The position numbers were made by a program, and so were the translations under genes. 64,000 bases of DNA from positions 5,146,001 to 5,210,000 of the forward strand of contig CM062379.1 in assembly GCA_031310005.1 (NCBI GenBank), in the 5' to 3' direction. The notes beneath the pieces were generated by a model that made no database searches, had not been told where the DNA came from, and saw only the letters and a list, made by a program, of their open reading frames with translations. Position 1 is the stretch's first letter, and every line of letters begins with the position of its first letter. This DNA comes from Dactylellina haptotyla. Its lineage: Eukaryota > Ascomycota > Orbiliomycetes > Orbiliales > Orbiliaceae. Shown here piece after piece: positions 45,367-55,874 of the stretch.

Positions 45367-47220
45367 ATGGCTTCCGTAAATACTCAGACACTCATGGAGA
45401 AACTGCCATTCGATGTGATGGCCATGATTCTCCCCGATCTAGACTTGTTTGACATTGCGAGATGTCGTCTTGTCTCCAGAGGCTTCTACCGTCTCTTCAC
45501 AGATGAATCGATTTGCCGGTTTGCACTTAAGAAGTCATTCAACTTGGCCCCCGAATCATTCAACCCCTCGGCCGGAAACGTCGAGATGACCCGTCTCATT
45601 GCGAGAACATCACGGTGGATACGGAAAGATCCTTCCAGAGTCGAGAAGCTTGTCGTTGCCAAAGGTAGTGCCGACCCGAGCTGTCTGGGTTGGGGTGTAG
45701 TTGGAAACACTCTCGTCTATCAATCCCCTTCGCATATTGATGGCGAGCAAGAGAGCCGCTCCAAACTTATACTCCACTGCCTTGCCAGCAGCAGAAGAGA
45801 AATCAACATTGATCTCATCAGCATTGATCCATTGTTCGATTCCGTTCACCCGGATGAAGACAATAAATGGAGAATTTGGATTCCAAAATCTGCCGACAGA
45901 GGCGATAAGTTTCTCACTGGACAGAAAAACACACCGAAGTTCATGATGGTTGCTAGTCATCCCAGAACAACGGTGCAACTTCAGTCAAACCCTCGAGGCG
46001 TGTCTCAGCGCATCATGGACTTTTTGAACAGAAGGTCACCGAATCTGCCAACAACCATCCACCAAGCCCTAGTTATTGTGTCACTTGACCCAAATACTCT
46101 GGGACAGGTTGTATGCCATTGGACTATCGATGATGAGATTCGCAGCTTTGATGCCAATGCTCATTATTTCGCCTACTCTAAAAAGGGCTCGAAACATAAA
46201 TATAACGTGGCGTTCTTCAACAAGATCATACCTACTTGGCCAAAAGTCCACGGTCCCGCCGGTATGGATCAGGTTGCCTCCGCTTTATCGACTTTTGCCT
46301 TCTTGGCCAACAAGGAGATTTCCTCTCTCGGTGCCGATATTGCTGGACGCCACCTTTTTGTCAGCTTTGCGACTTCAGCACAAGTTGTTGATGTTAAAAC
46401 CGGTTCATCCCTGAAGAAGACTGATCTCTCGATGCCTCCGCTTCGTGACGCTGCAGCTTCTGATAGCGTCAAGACCAGATTCACATTTTTCCAAGCCACC
46501 GAGACGACAGATAGCGAGGGAAAGCATGTTACCATTGACCTATGCTGCCATCTCCTCTTTGACGAAATTTTCAATGATCTTGTTCAGCACCGACAAGCTA
46601 CTGCTTTGTGGAAACTCGACGCTAAGATTCTTGATGATGGCACTGTTGATAATCTTACATGGCGACCTGCTTTCATGGCTACACCAAAGGTAGCCAGACA
46701 GCATATCCCAGTTTCCATGAACTCCACGACCCTCGCTTCTAGCCGTCTCCACGATTGCCTCGCTATCTCTACTGTCCGAGTTAACGCTGAGCAAATGCGA
46801 ACTGGATATAGAGGTTCCCACGCCTACCACCAGCAACGAGGCCTTACACTCGTCGGCAGCATCCCGAGTATCGTTACAAACCTCTACAACGTATCCATTT
46901 TTGAGAACGATGCGAATGTTTCTACGGAAGGCGCTAAGAACGCCAAGTGGCTACACCCCACTTCGTCCATCCACGTCCTTAGCCCGTCGGATGCGAAACC
47001 GTCTGAATCATCGTTACGCTCGAAAGGAACGCGCGCAAATGTTACCCGCATCGAGGCCAAAGTCCCGCTTCCGACCATCGATTGCGCGCCAATCGCAGTT
47101 GGATGTGGATGGGTTGTATTTGCGAAGGATCGAAGCGATCAGTGTTCGCCCCTGAACCTTTATGGAAGGATTGGGAATTTGAAAAAGGCGGACGAGTTGA
47201 TTATTGTCCGATTCGATTAA
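45367..47220 (+). CDS. F-box domain protein 1
   Basis: Probable SCF ubiquitin-ligase substrate receptor or a structural F-box protein. Single exon, 617 aa. The F-box is at residues about 11-50: MEKLPFDVMAMILPDL, then LFDIARCRLVSRGFYRLF. It is followed by DESICRFALKKSF, a common extension in fungal F-box proteins. The remaining 550 residues contain short beta-like segments (for example VGNTLVYQSP, HLFVSFATSAQVVDVKTG, GCGWVVFAKD) that resemble a beta-propeller or WD-like fold, with no clear repeat signature. It ends ELIIVRFD. Start context CAAAATGG is good. The target is not predictable. Its 3' flank is T-rich and encodes a hydrophobic false frame. Fungal F-box families evolve fast, so orthology outside close relatives may be weak. 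Confidence 0.88.
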   Translation: MASVNTQTLMEKLPFDVMAMILPDLDLFDIARCRLVSRGFYRLFTDESICRFALKKSFNLAPESFNPSAGNVEMTRLIARTSRWIRKDPSRVEKLVVAKGSADPSCLGWGVVGNTLVYQSPSHIDGEQESRSKLILHCLASSRREINIDLISIDPLFDSVHPDEDNKWRIWIPKSADRGDKFLTGQKNTPKFMMVASHPRTTVQLQSNPRGVSQRIMDFLNRRSPNLPTTIHQALVIVSLDPNTLGQVVCHWTIDDEIRSFDANAHYFAYSKKGSKHKYNVAFFNKIIPTWPKVHGPAGMDQVASALSTFAFLANKEISSLGADIAGRHLFVSFATSAQVVDVKTGSSLKKTDLSMPPLRDAAASDSVKTRFTFFQATETTDSEGKHVTIDLCCHLLFDEIFNDLVQHRQATALWKLDAKILDDGTVDNLTWRPAFMATPKVARQHIPVSMNSTTLASSRLHDCLAISTVRVNAEQMRTGYRGSHAYHQQRGLTLVGSIPSIVTNLYNVSIFENDANVSTEGAKNAKWLHPTSSIHVLSPSDAKPSESSLRSKGTRANVTRIEAKVPLPTIDCAPIAVGCGWVVFAKDRSDQCSPLNLYGRIGNLKKADELIIVRFD

Positions 47221-48410
47221 TCGGTTGGAATTTTATTTTTGCATATGCAATCATGCATCACCTGCCTTTAATATCGCTCCTCGTTTCTTTTGTCTTCATG
47301 GGATGGAATTTGCTTTTATATTACTTTTTGTTTCTTCTAGCGTTTTCGCATTTACCATTTTACGTCATGCATTCACCTACGTTACACAGACATTGCAGGG
47401 AGTTCTTCCTTTTATTTTGTTTTTCATTTCTGTATACTTTTACATGCACGCTGGGAGCTAAAATGGAGTATTATGGGAAGGAAAAGCGTTCATTTATTTT
47501 ACTGGTCTACAGTGCCCACTTCTTAGCGGAGTTTACGGCAGGAGCCGAATTAATGTATCTATCAGAATCAGCGAGCCTATAGCTAATAGATGCTTGATGG
47601 TATATATATCTGTTGATCGCCCTATAATAGACTTCTACTATAAGCTTTTATAGTTTTCGACTATCGGCATTGGCGTGTTATGTTCTGCATATTGACTGAG
47701 CTGGCATATACTGCGTGAGTTACTGCCGCATGTCCCCCTGACATCTCTCCCAGTGCCAGGAGCGCATTCGGTCTCGCAAAGTTCCCGAAGGGGGATTTGA
47801 TTCGCTCGAGCAGAAGACCAGAATACGCCTTGGGATGCTATTCCCATTTCGGACAGGGCACCAGAATGCAACAGTGGGATGCATATTTGAGGAATCGAAC
47901 CAATGTTTGAAGCTCATATATACGGATATCTATTTGAATAATCGAGGCTATCAGCCCTAATAGCCGCCCCTTTCGGTAGATTCCGTAGAAGGAATCCAGT
48001 ATTAAATTCTCGAAGACTACGTGTTAAAGGCTTGCACAATTCTTGCAGTAGTCTTGCTATCGACATCGACAGGAAAGCACCAGTCCGACGAGTATAAAAC
48101 CGAGAAGTTTTCTCCCTAGAAGAAACATTATTTTCACTCTCTTAATAAGGTTACCAGCCCAAATATCTTTATGTACCTTGACGGTTATTCAAAGTCCCCG
48201 CCAGCTTCTCCTTAGCTTTACCAGCTATTGTATAAGCATGAGAATTTCGAGTGCAGTTCGAGACGAAAGCAGCACTATATTTTCTAAATGCTATTGCAAA
48301 CCCAGTATATTCATCAAGAGCTCTACCCGCTATATTCCACGTTGTAAACGAGAGTATATCTGTATCCGGGATCTACAAATACTAGTTTCTCCAAATTCAT
48401 AAGCTTAGTT
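47221..48410. other. Intergenic region, tandem plus-strand genes
   Basis: 1.19 kb. The T-rich first 240 bases are the 3' flank of F-box 1; the remainder is the presumed promoter of the orphan at 48411. No supported gene. Confidence 0.5.
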
Positions 48411-49125
48411 ATGTCGTCTGTGATTTCTCTTAGCAATAATTTTCTTTCTGAATCTCTCGGGGGGACGGAAGGGGGTGAAGGGGGGACCATTGGCAGTCTA
48501 ACTTCGTACACTCCTTCTGCAAGGTATGTGGTTCGCAAGCCTATACATGATGTGAGTTTAATTGATGGAGATTTCTATATATAGGTCTTGGATATGCGAC
48601 TGCGAACTCTTGAGAAATTTGAAGATTGAGGAGAACCTAGAAGAGAGCTCTCCCTTGAGCCCTTTAGAGTATTTCCTAGACGAAAGCATTCATGAGGGCT
48701 CTTTACCATACTCTATGACGCTCGAACCCGGTGGCCGGGCCATTCTCAATCAACAGAGAACCTGTCAAATTCTCGCAGCCTTTGGGAAATTGCGGGAATC
48801 AGGCCTAGCTAGCGATTTTCTAACCACGGCCTGTTACTGCCAGATCCACCCAGTGCAGAGCAGCCCGGAGCTCGAACAGGTCCAGGAAGAGAAGGCTTTC
48901 ACTCAGTACGGAGCGCTCTCCAACGGCCCACATTTCAATTCATTGATAACGCCAATGCAACCGGAGCTTCTGGAGACCCATTTTCCTCTCAATGACAATC
49001 CTGTTGGCTCTACTACATTCGGCAACATGCCATGTGGTTCTCACGGGTTCGGAGAAATTTCATATGATGGAGAGGTGGTTCATAAGTTATCTTCATTAAA
49101 CCTAGACTCCGAATTCACTATCTGA
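48411..49125 (+). CDS. Hypothetical protein (orphan), two exons
   Basis: I do not recognise a family. The model is 48411-48523 joined to 48585-49125 (61-nt intron, donor GTATGT, acceptor TATATAG), giving 217 aa in one frame. The N terminus is rich in serine and glycine (LSNNFLSESLGGTEGG). After the intron comes SWICDCELLRNLKIEENLEE, then an acidic segment, a helix-like stretch (NQQRTCQILAAFGKLRESG) and a C-terminal part rich in glycine, asparagine and aromatic residues. There are no signal peptide or membrane segments and no zinc-binding spacing. The alternative is a shorter protein starting at 48562 without the first exon. It sits between F-box 1 and the xylulokinase gene, whose 3' end faces it. 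The splice signals and the length of the second exon argue for a real gene, but this is the least certain multi-exon call. Confidence 0.5.
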
Positions 49126-50618
49126 ATTCGGTCTAGTGCCTCTTCGTTTAAATATTTCGAAATCTTGATAATTCCTTTATTCGGGATGAATGTAGCACGG
49201 ACACTCGTTTTCTAGTTTTCTTTGTATCTTTCCTTTGTCACGACCATTATTCTCAGAAATTGAAAATACAAAGATATCTGATGTAGAATATACAAATGAA
49301 AAATATCTTCTTCCAATCCCAGGCTTAGGATTCAGTATAGATATCGGAAGCTTCTAGAAAGAAAGAAAAAGAATTTGTTACTCACGCGATATATATATAG
49401 CGATACGTTGTGTTCGAGGCTCCTGATCTTTTGTGGCCCTAAACCCCACTGATAGCTAGGAAATTTAAAGATAAGAATATTTACTCTACGATTTAACTAT
49501 CCCTACGTATCTCCTTTTTCGATCACGAGCATTGTCCGTGTGATTGAAATTACTGTATGGTAGCGAGCATGCGTCCATGCATTACCCTCCATGTGGCTCA
49601 GAATGAATATCGAACGAGGGATCGGGCGGCACAAGGTATTAATAAATTGATTTAGGGCTTATCCCTAATTTATAACATTATCCACCAGTAACATCGACGT
49701 ATTTCTATATATTTCATGCCCCGTCAGCCTCCCAGTTCAGATCCTGTGGTTATCTTTTCGTGCCGGTCCGAGCGTCGTCGGCTTATAGCACTCGGGAAAC
49801 GAAATACATCATGAATACCGAGCCGTCATTCCAACTGCAAGCTAAAGTATAAACACGTGTGCTTATGGGATTCAACCGGGTAATACGCACACGAATCCTT
49901 TTTACGACTTGGCCTGGCTGACAGGAGATATACGCATACTACGTGCATGCCCGCATATGTTGGACAGCTCATGTCGGTTGCTTTAGCGCGAATCACAGGC
50001 TAAAGCCTGGGGATGATCTGCGAACTTGGAAGGGACCTCTTTTTGGAATCCATTCCGCTTTTAGCCAGCCACGAAAAAGGCAAACTACGGCTCGGTTTAC
50101 GCCGTATGTTTGTGCAACCGCACCGTGATCTAATGTGTTGGATTAGTTCTCTCGGTCCGAAGACCGGGCTCGTCAGTCTCGACCCCAAATCAAATTTACA
50201 CAACAGCGGGCTCGTGTATGTAACCTGTTGTGAAATGGAACTCGAGTTTAAATCTAGAACAGACCGGAAGAAGGTTCCCGAATTTCCGTATCTCTGGCCG
50301 GTTGCAAGCGTTGTCCAAAATGTGATTTGTGATATCAAAAAAAATATTATGTGCTGATAGAAATTAGGAGCTCCTGGGCCATGTACTGTAGAGAAAGAGA
50401 TTAAGTTTACAGAATGTTTAAAAGAACTAGGAAACAGTTGTCTCTTTGATATCCCGAGATTAGAAAAGCAGTTTAAGGTTCACCAGTGGATTTATTAATG
50501 TTGTCCATATGGATTCAGTAGTATATATAGTTTTGCGAAAATGCAGTTTTTGAGATGTTTGGCCGAACTTTTAGTAAGGAGAATGTTATGTTAACATGCT
50601 ATGAAGCAGGATGCAGAA
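49126..50618. other. Intergenic region between convergent genes
   Basis: 1.49 kb between the orphan and xylulokinase 3' ends. It is AT-rich over 49130-49720. A 114-codon frame at 50013-50357 (plus) has no recognised motif and is not called. Confidence 0.5.
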
Positions 50619-52482
50619 TCATATCAGGGAGGTATCGCCTTTCGCTTCGCCTTTGACAACCTTCGCCTCAGCCGTGGTATATCCTTGCGCGATCTCTCCA
50701 TATGCCTCCCAAATGCCTTTCTTGTATCCGTCCATAACCTTTTCAACCTTGCCCTCTTCGTTCCACCTCTTTCCAATTAAATCCTCAAAGGTCTCCCCCG
50801 AGTCACTTCTCTCAACAGCCCACAAAGCTTTGTAAGCAGCTCCTAGGGCACATGCATTCCCCACATCGAGCTTATATACCCCTTCATATCCACCAAGCAC
50901 GTCCGCGAGAACTTGCGCTAGCGCCTTATTTTTGCTACCGCCTCCGACCAAGTAAACCCTTCGGGGCTGCGGATTTTTCGGGTCGAGCAAGGGTGCGCTG
51001 CGGATTCTCATGCTGAGAGCTTGGGATTCCAGAATGGCTCGGGCATCCGATGCGACATCCCAGCCCGATGACTCACTGACACTGTTGGATGCGGTGTCGA
51101 CTTCGAACCGATAGAATCCCGGATTATGCACGTTTGGTACGATTTCCGGCAAGGGGAAGTAAAATCCAACTTTTGATTTAGAGTCATCCCCAGATTTGCC
51201 CAAAACCGGCGTTTCGATCGCCGCTTTATTGAAAAGTGACCATGAATGATCCGAGATTCCAGCATCTTTATTAATTGCATCCCTAATTTCCTCTCTTGCC
51301 AGACCGCCATTTTTGTAGCAGAGCATAAACATATATAATCCCGGGGTAGTTGGATGGTTGAACATATGATAAGCTGGAGACGGATAGTATTTCTCTGTGC
51401 TCATCAAGATAGTCGTGCTAGTTCCTAGACTCACGATCGCATCCTGGGGGTGTAGTGGTAGTGCAAGAATCGTAGACGGGTTATCGCCCGTGCTAGGCAG
51501 GATGGCACAGTCAGAGGAGAACCCCCACTTCTGCACAAAATACGAGGAAATCGATCCAAGATTTTTCCCGCCATCAGGTTCTACTTCACCTAGTTTAGTG
51601 TAGAGCTCTTTTGTGGCAGCCGCATCGAGGTTCCCTGAGGGTGATGCAGCAAGGGAAATCAGTCTGTCGTCCCAGCATTCGGTTTCAATATTGAAGAGGT
51701 TCATGCCACAAACGTCCGAGATATCCATAGGCGCAATTTTTCCGAGGAACAAAGAGGCCAAGAATGATGATACTAAAGATATCCTGCTGGTCGCAGAGTA
51801 TTCTTCAGGATGCAGTTGGACAAACCGAAGAATTTGGGGACCCGTGAACCTATGATGGCCACCCGATCCAGTGGCCTTTGCGAGCAAATCGTCGCCACCT
51901 ACGTGATCCTCAAATGCAGCGACTTGAGCGGAGGTGCTGTGATCCTGCCAGTTAGGAGAGAACTTCCAGCTAAATGCCGCTGGAGATAACTGCTCCAACA
52001 GAGATTTATCCGAAGACAAAGATGAAAGAATAGTTTCAGCCTCTTTGGACCAGTATCTTTACCCAAATTTCAGTCAATTTTGTGTTGAAGCGGCGTAAAT
52101 GCAACAGGCTAACTTACACACTTCCGTGCTGCTGACCAGCTCCGCTAATACCCTTGACGCGGGAAAAGTCAAACCCTCTGTTCTTCATTCTCTGGAGGAT
52201 AAGGTCTAGAGCCTCAATCCACATGGCCACCGGTGCGTAAACTTCGTCGTCTTTATCATTGACAAAAACGCCCTTCCGCACACCATACGACGGCAAGTCT
52301 AAATCGAAAGAGACAGCTTCTTCGAAGACGGTCTCGAGATTTGATCTCACAGCGAGAACTACAATTCAAACTGTAAGTACGAGACAAATTTCTGTTGGTA
52401 AATTAGACTCTAGTGTGCCCGTACCCTTAAGCTGTTGGGTGGAAAGATCCAATCCCAGGTATAAAGGGTCCGACTCCGCCAT
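50619..52482 (-). CDS. XKS1: D-xylulokinase (FGGY family)
   Basis: Phosphorylates D-xylulose to D-xylulose 5-phosphate, linking xylose and arabinose use to the pentose phosphate pathway (XkiA in Aspergillus, Xks1 in yeast). Exons on the minus strand are 52482-52425, 52358-52118 and 52056-50619, giving 578 aa, the usual size. The N terminus has the FGGY sugar/phosphate motif LGLDLSTQQLK, and exon 2 ends with GISGAGQQHGSVYW. Further blocks: QLSPAAFSWKFSPNWQDHST, HRFTGPQILRF, ISLVSSFLASLFLG, IAPMDISDVCGMN, and TGDNPSTI with SLGTSTTILMST. Near the C terminus LVGGGSKNKALAQVLADVLG is the nucleotide-binding FGGY signature 2. All expected blocks are present. A possible XlnR-type site lies 254 bp upstream. 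It is divergent from F-box 2, with 847 bp between starts. Confidence 0.96.
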
Positions 52483-53329
52483 TGTTGCTTGTAAAAACGT
52501 GACTGGTGAACCGAATTATGTTAGCTTTCTTTCCCTTCTATCCGAAATGCCTTGTGTATGGCCGGTATTGTGGTAGTTGCAAGAGGGCAGTATAAATCCT
52601 GGATCGCGAGACTGCTGTCTATTTAAGCTTAAGCATTGAGTGCGTAGCTCTCTCGCTGTATAGCCGGTCCAAAGAAGCGTCCCAGCTCCTCACCGCAGAA
52701 TCGGGACCCTAGCAGGGTATGTGCCGGGCTGTTTAGGCTAAATGCCTTTCGGAAGCTGCGATTGGTGGTCTGCGGATTCCACCTCCATGGCACACGGCCC
52801 TATCGATAAACCAACGGGCGGGTCCTTGCACCACGCACTCCGGAACGATGTCCTGCATTGCGCTTGTGTGATAGATCCACCAGGGCCCGTCAGAGCCAAT
52901 TGATGCTGGGAGCTTCCTGGGCCTTACCTTGGGTATCAAAGATTCCATATAGCATCAGAGCACATCCCCAGCGTTTGTATTGAGTTATTGCGCTGGTGCC
53001 GAGCTACGACGGACCTGCTCTCGCAGCTGGGAAAAGGTGTTGTTTGGATCCGAGACGGTTCCATCGTCGTCCGGCACCATCCTCTGCTTCCACTCATCCA
53101 GCTTCATCACAACCTTGATCCGGGACCTTGTTGCTTCCTCGTATAGCGTTGTCACTTAGTTTCTTCTATCTCAACTGCCTATGGAGCGCTAGTCTCTCGT
53201 TTCTGTGGATGAACTGCTCCGAAGCCCTGGCTTCCAAACGACAACCTCCAGGCCAGAATTTGAGGAAAGCTCAAGATCACCAGCTGCCTCGACCACTAGG
53301 AGCTTCACCCCTGTCTTCTGCTGCCCGGC
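52483..53329. promoter_or_regulatory. Divergent promoter region, xylulokinase / F-box 2
   Basis: 847 bp between the two start codons, containing a GGCTAAA site (52736-52742) and a CreA-type core, CCCCAG, at 52966-52971. No coding frame is supported. Confidence 0.55.
52736..52742 (+). promoter_or_regulatory. Possible XlnR/Xyr1 binding site (GGCTAAA)
   Basis: GGCTAAA is the published consensus for the fungal xylose regulator XlnR. It lies 254 bp upstream of the xylulokinase ATG, on the opposite strand. A seven-base match occurs often by chance, and only its position before a xylose-pathway gene makes it worth listing. Confidence 0.35.
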
Positions 53330-55153
53330 ATGGAGCAGCCAGCCGAAACAACAACGACTTTGTCCTCGTCCTCACTTAAACGGACGCAGGCAGCTGCGTC
53401 GCCGGGGCAGCTAATCAAGGAGGCCCAATCCCCCGCGGTAGAAGTTGAAGCCAAAAATGATAAGTCAAATCACCGAGGAGCGGAGGTTCTACATAACCAC
53501 CTCATTGTCGAATATATTGTCAAATACCTCCCGGATGTGATGGATATCATCCATCTTCGCCGCACCTGCAGGGGCGTAGCGAAGGACGTCAAGCACTACC
53601 TTGTCAGGAATTCCAAGGCCCTTGATTTCTCGAACACACCTGGCATACACGACCCTCACATTCGCAAGTTCCTTCGAGGCGTTTCGAACTCACAAGGCCT
53701 TGGCAAACCTCGAATGTCATTCCAATTTCATCAATGGGATCGACTTACCCATCTTGACCTCAGCAATACTGGCGTTACGGAGAAACTTCTAGCCAATATC
53801 ATTATCCAAACCTTCGATGGTGTCGTATATTCGGACCATGTGTCCAACTTTACGCCCAATTCAGAAGCAAATCCGGAATGTTTTATGCATCTGCAATCTA
53901 TCAAGGCCCAAAAATGTCCCGAGCTAAATACTGACCTAATCGTTTCCCTCCTTCAAAGACTTTTGTTTAAGAGACTGGATAGATACTGGGAAGAGGAGGA
54001 AGCAGCGGTTGGTCTGGCATGGCAGGTTCTTCGGCAAGTCAAATCACCAATTGGGTCTCAGATATGGCGGGGTCCATTACCAGTAAACAGCGAGGAGCTT
54101 GAAAGGACCGGCCTTATAGGATACACTCGCTTGAAGAAACTGCACATCGCCAATAGCGGTAAGATGGCTGTTGAGAAGAGGGTATGGCAGAATGTCGAGC
54201 AGTTTTGGAACGAGGAGCAGTGCCCCTACCAACTCAACGCGGCTCGCTACCTTTGTGTCACCGGAGCTTTGGGCATCGAGACGGAACTCCGATTCTGTAA
54301 TTCATACTGCGACTCCCCGAATGTTTTCCTTTGGGATGGCTGGACTATGCAGCCGTCTGACGAACTCGAGGATCAGTACAATCAGATGCGTCTCCACCAC
54401 AATGTTCACAAACAGATCAAGACCCAAGGGATATCTTTATTTCCGAAGCTCGAACCTGAGAACCCGATTCCGCGGATGCCCTGGGAGATAAGGATTGAAC
54501 TCGAAAGCGGACAAACGTTCTATTTCCCTGGATCTGGTGCCGACCACAAAGACCAATTACACGTTGATGACTTGAATCTAAGCACTTCTATCATGTGCGA
54601 CTCGACAGTCGATACTATAGTAGGCAATTTTGATACCTACACTATTGCTGAAAAGCGGTACGCTCTCAACAAAATGACGAGTATCAATTGGGAGAAGCCC
54701 GAAGGGTGGAAGCATCCTGAACAGCGCCCTCCAACTCTTAACGAAGGTTATTTCGCCTACCTTTTCCGTTACTGTCTCTTGGAACGCAACTTTCAGTTAT
54801 ATCGCTATGCCCTCCCCACAGCTCCTCGGACTGATGTCACCGTCGCACCCCCACACCCATGTATTCCGGATTTCCAGGTCAGAATGACGGAAGTGGAATA
54901 TGTCATAAAACGCATGCTTCGATGCCCACTTCCCCGTCGAATTTGGCTTCCAAATCTGATCAACCCAAACGCCGATCACAGCTGGTGGGAGAAACGCCGG
55001 GTCGCTCTCCTCGAGTTCCCGAGGGGCCTATGCGATCACTGTGAGAGGGAAGTTTGGCTGTGTGAGCTGTGCAATATGAACCCGAAAGCGTTCTGCGCGG
55101 AGTGCATGATTAAGCGTACGGAAGCAATTAATGTGCAACATCTTGCTGATTAA
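53330..55153 (+). CDS. F-box-like protein 2 with LRR segment and C-terminal cysteine cluster
   Basis: Probable F-box/LRR-type protein. Single exon, 607 aa. A disordered serine- and alanine-rich start is followed by an F-box-like helix set at about residues 52-90 (LHNHLIVEYIVKYLPDVMD, then HLRRTCRGVAKDVKHYL). A leucine-rich segment follows (RLTHLDLSNTGVTEKLLANI), then a long domain without a family I know, rich in tryptophan and charged residues. The last 40 residues have CDHCEREVWLCELCNMNP and FCAECMIKR: seven cysteines, six of them in three CxxC pairs, the spacing expected for zinc binding. Fungal F-box proteins with such a terminal cysteine cluster exist, but I cannot name the subgroup. It is divergent from xylulokinase and unrelated by eye to F-box 1. 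Confidence 0.82.
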   Translation: MEQPAETTTTLSSSSLKRTQAAASPGQLIKEAQSPAVEVEAKNDKSNHRGAEVLHNHLIVEYIVKYLPDVMDIIHLRRTCRGVAKDVKHYLVRNSKALDFSNTPGIHDPHIRKFLRGVSNSQGLGKPRMSFQFHQWDRLTHLDLSNTGVTEKLLANIIIQTFDGVVYSDHVSNFTPNSEANPECFMHLQSIKAQKCPELNTDLIVSLLQRLLFKRLDRYWEEEEAAVGLAWQVLRQVKSPIGSQIWRGPLPVNSEELERTGLIGYTRLKKLHIANSGKMAVEKRVWQNVEQFWNEEQCPYQLNAARYLCVTGALGIETELRFCNSYCDSPNVFLWDGWTMQPSDELEDQYNQMRLHHNVHKQIKTQGISLFPKLEPENPIPRMPWEIRIELESGQTFYFPGSGADHKDQLHVDDLNLSTSIMCDSTVDTIVGNFDTYTIAEKRYALNKMTSINWEKPEGWKHPEQRPPTLNEGYFAYLFRYCLLERNFQLYRYALPTAPRTDVTVAPPHPCIPDFQVRMTEVEYVIKRMLRCPLPRRIWLPNLINPNADHSWWEKRRVALLEFPRGLCDHCEREVWLCELCNMNPKAFCAECMIKRTEAINVQHLAD

Positions 55154-55874
55154 GCTACTCCTTCACTTACGATAGCATTATCCTTTCGTTTCTAAGAAAA
55201 ATATATCATTCTTCCCCTGCAGGATCACAGGTGCGCAGGCGCCATACAATAGCTTCCCTATTAACTTTACTGTTCTTATTTTGAGTTCACTTTTATTATA
55301 TTTTTGCTTTCTTCGGTTATGGATTACGAGGTACACTTTCCGGTGGTAGTCTAAAGGCGTTTTCATGTTTTTTTGGCATCAAAGGGGTTGGTTCTATATT
55401 CTTTTTTTGGGGGTTGGGTATTCTTTATTATCTTTATAACGTGTGATTGAAAATGTCTTTGATAGTGAAGACCCGATATGGAGTCGCAGTGTTAATTGGG
55501 CGAGGAATAATTGAGCGGACTAGGCTTCAGATAGCATTAGAGTGTAAGTTGTCTGCTACGCCTTGTTGGATATGGTATCAATGGAAATCGGACTCGGATT
55601 TCATACATCAACGAGCTTATGCTTCTACGCACATATTATTATCTCCGGCTAGTGATGCTAATCGTAGCACTCTTTATACAACGGCCTAGAGAGGTTCGTT
55701 GTCTCGCAAACCAGAGGTGAGGCTGTCTAGATTCTCGGGTAGGCACATTAGCGGATATATGTATTCTAGATCAGAGAATCAATTTCGATGGTTAAATAGC
55801 CAAATGGATTTGCCCTACAGCTGGTCCATGCAGAATTATACTTTATATCCTATTTGAATAGGAAAGAATATTCA
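55154..55874. other. Intergenic region between convergent genes
   Basis: 721 bases holding the facing 3' ends of F-box 2 and the TPR gene. T-rich tracts lie at 55260-55420. The 80-codon frame at 55447-55689 has no support. Confidence 0.55.

Noticed and set aside
47082-47582. 166-codon hydrophobic frame over the F-box 1 end
   Set aside because: Out of frame with F-box 1, and its membrane-like look comes from T-rich 3' flank.
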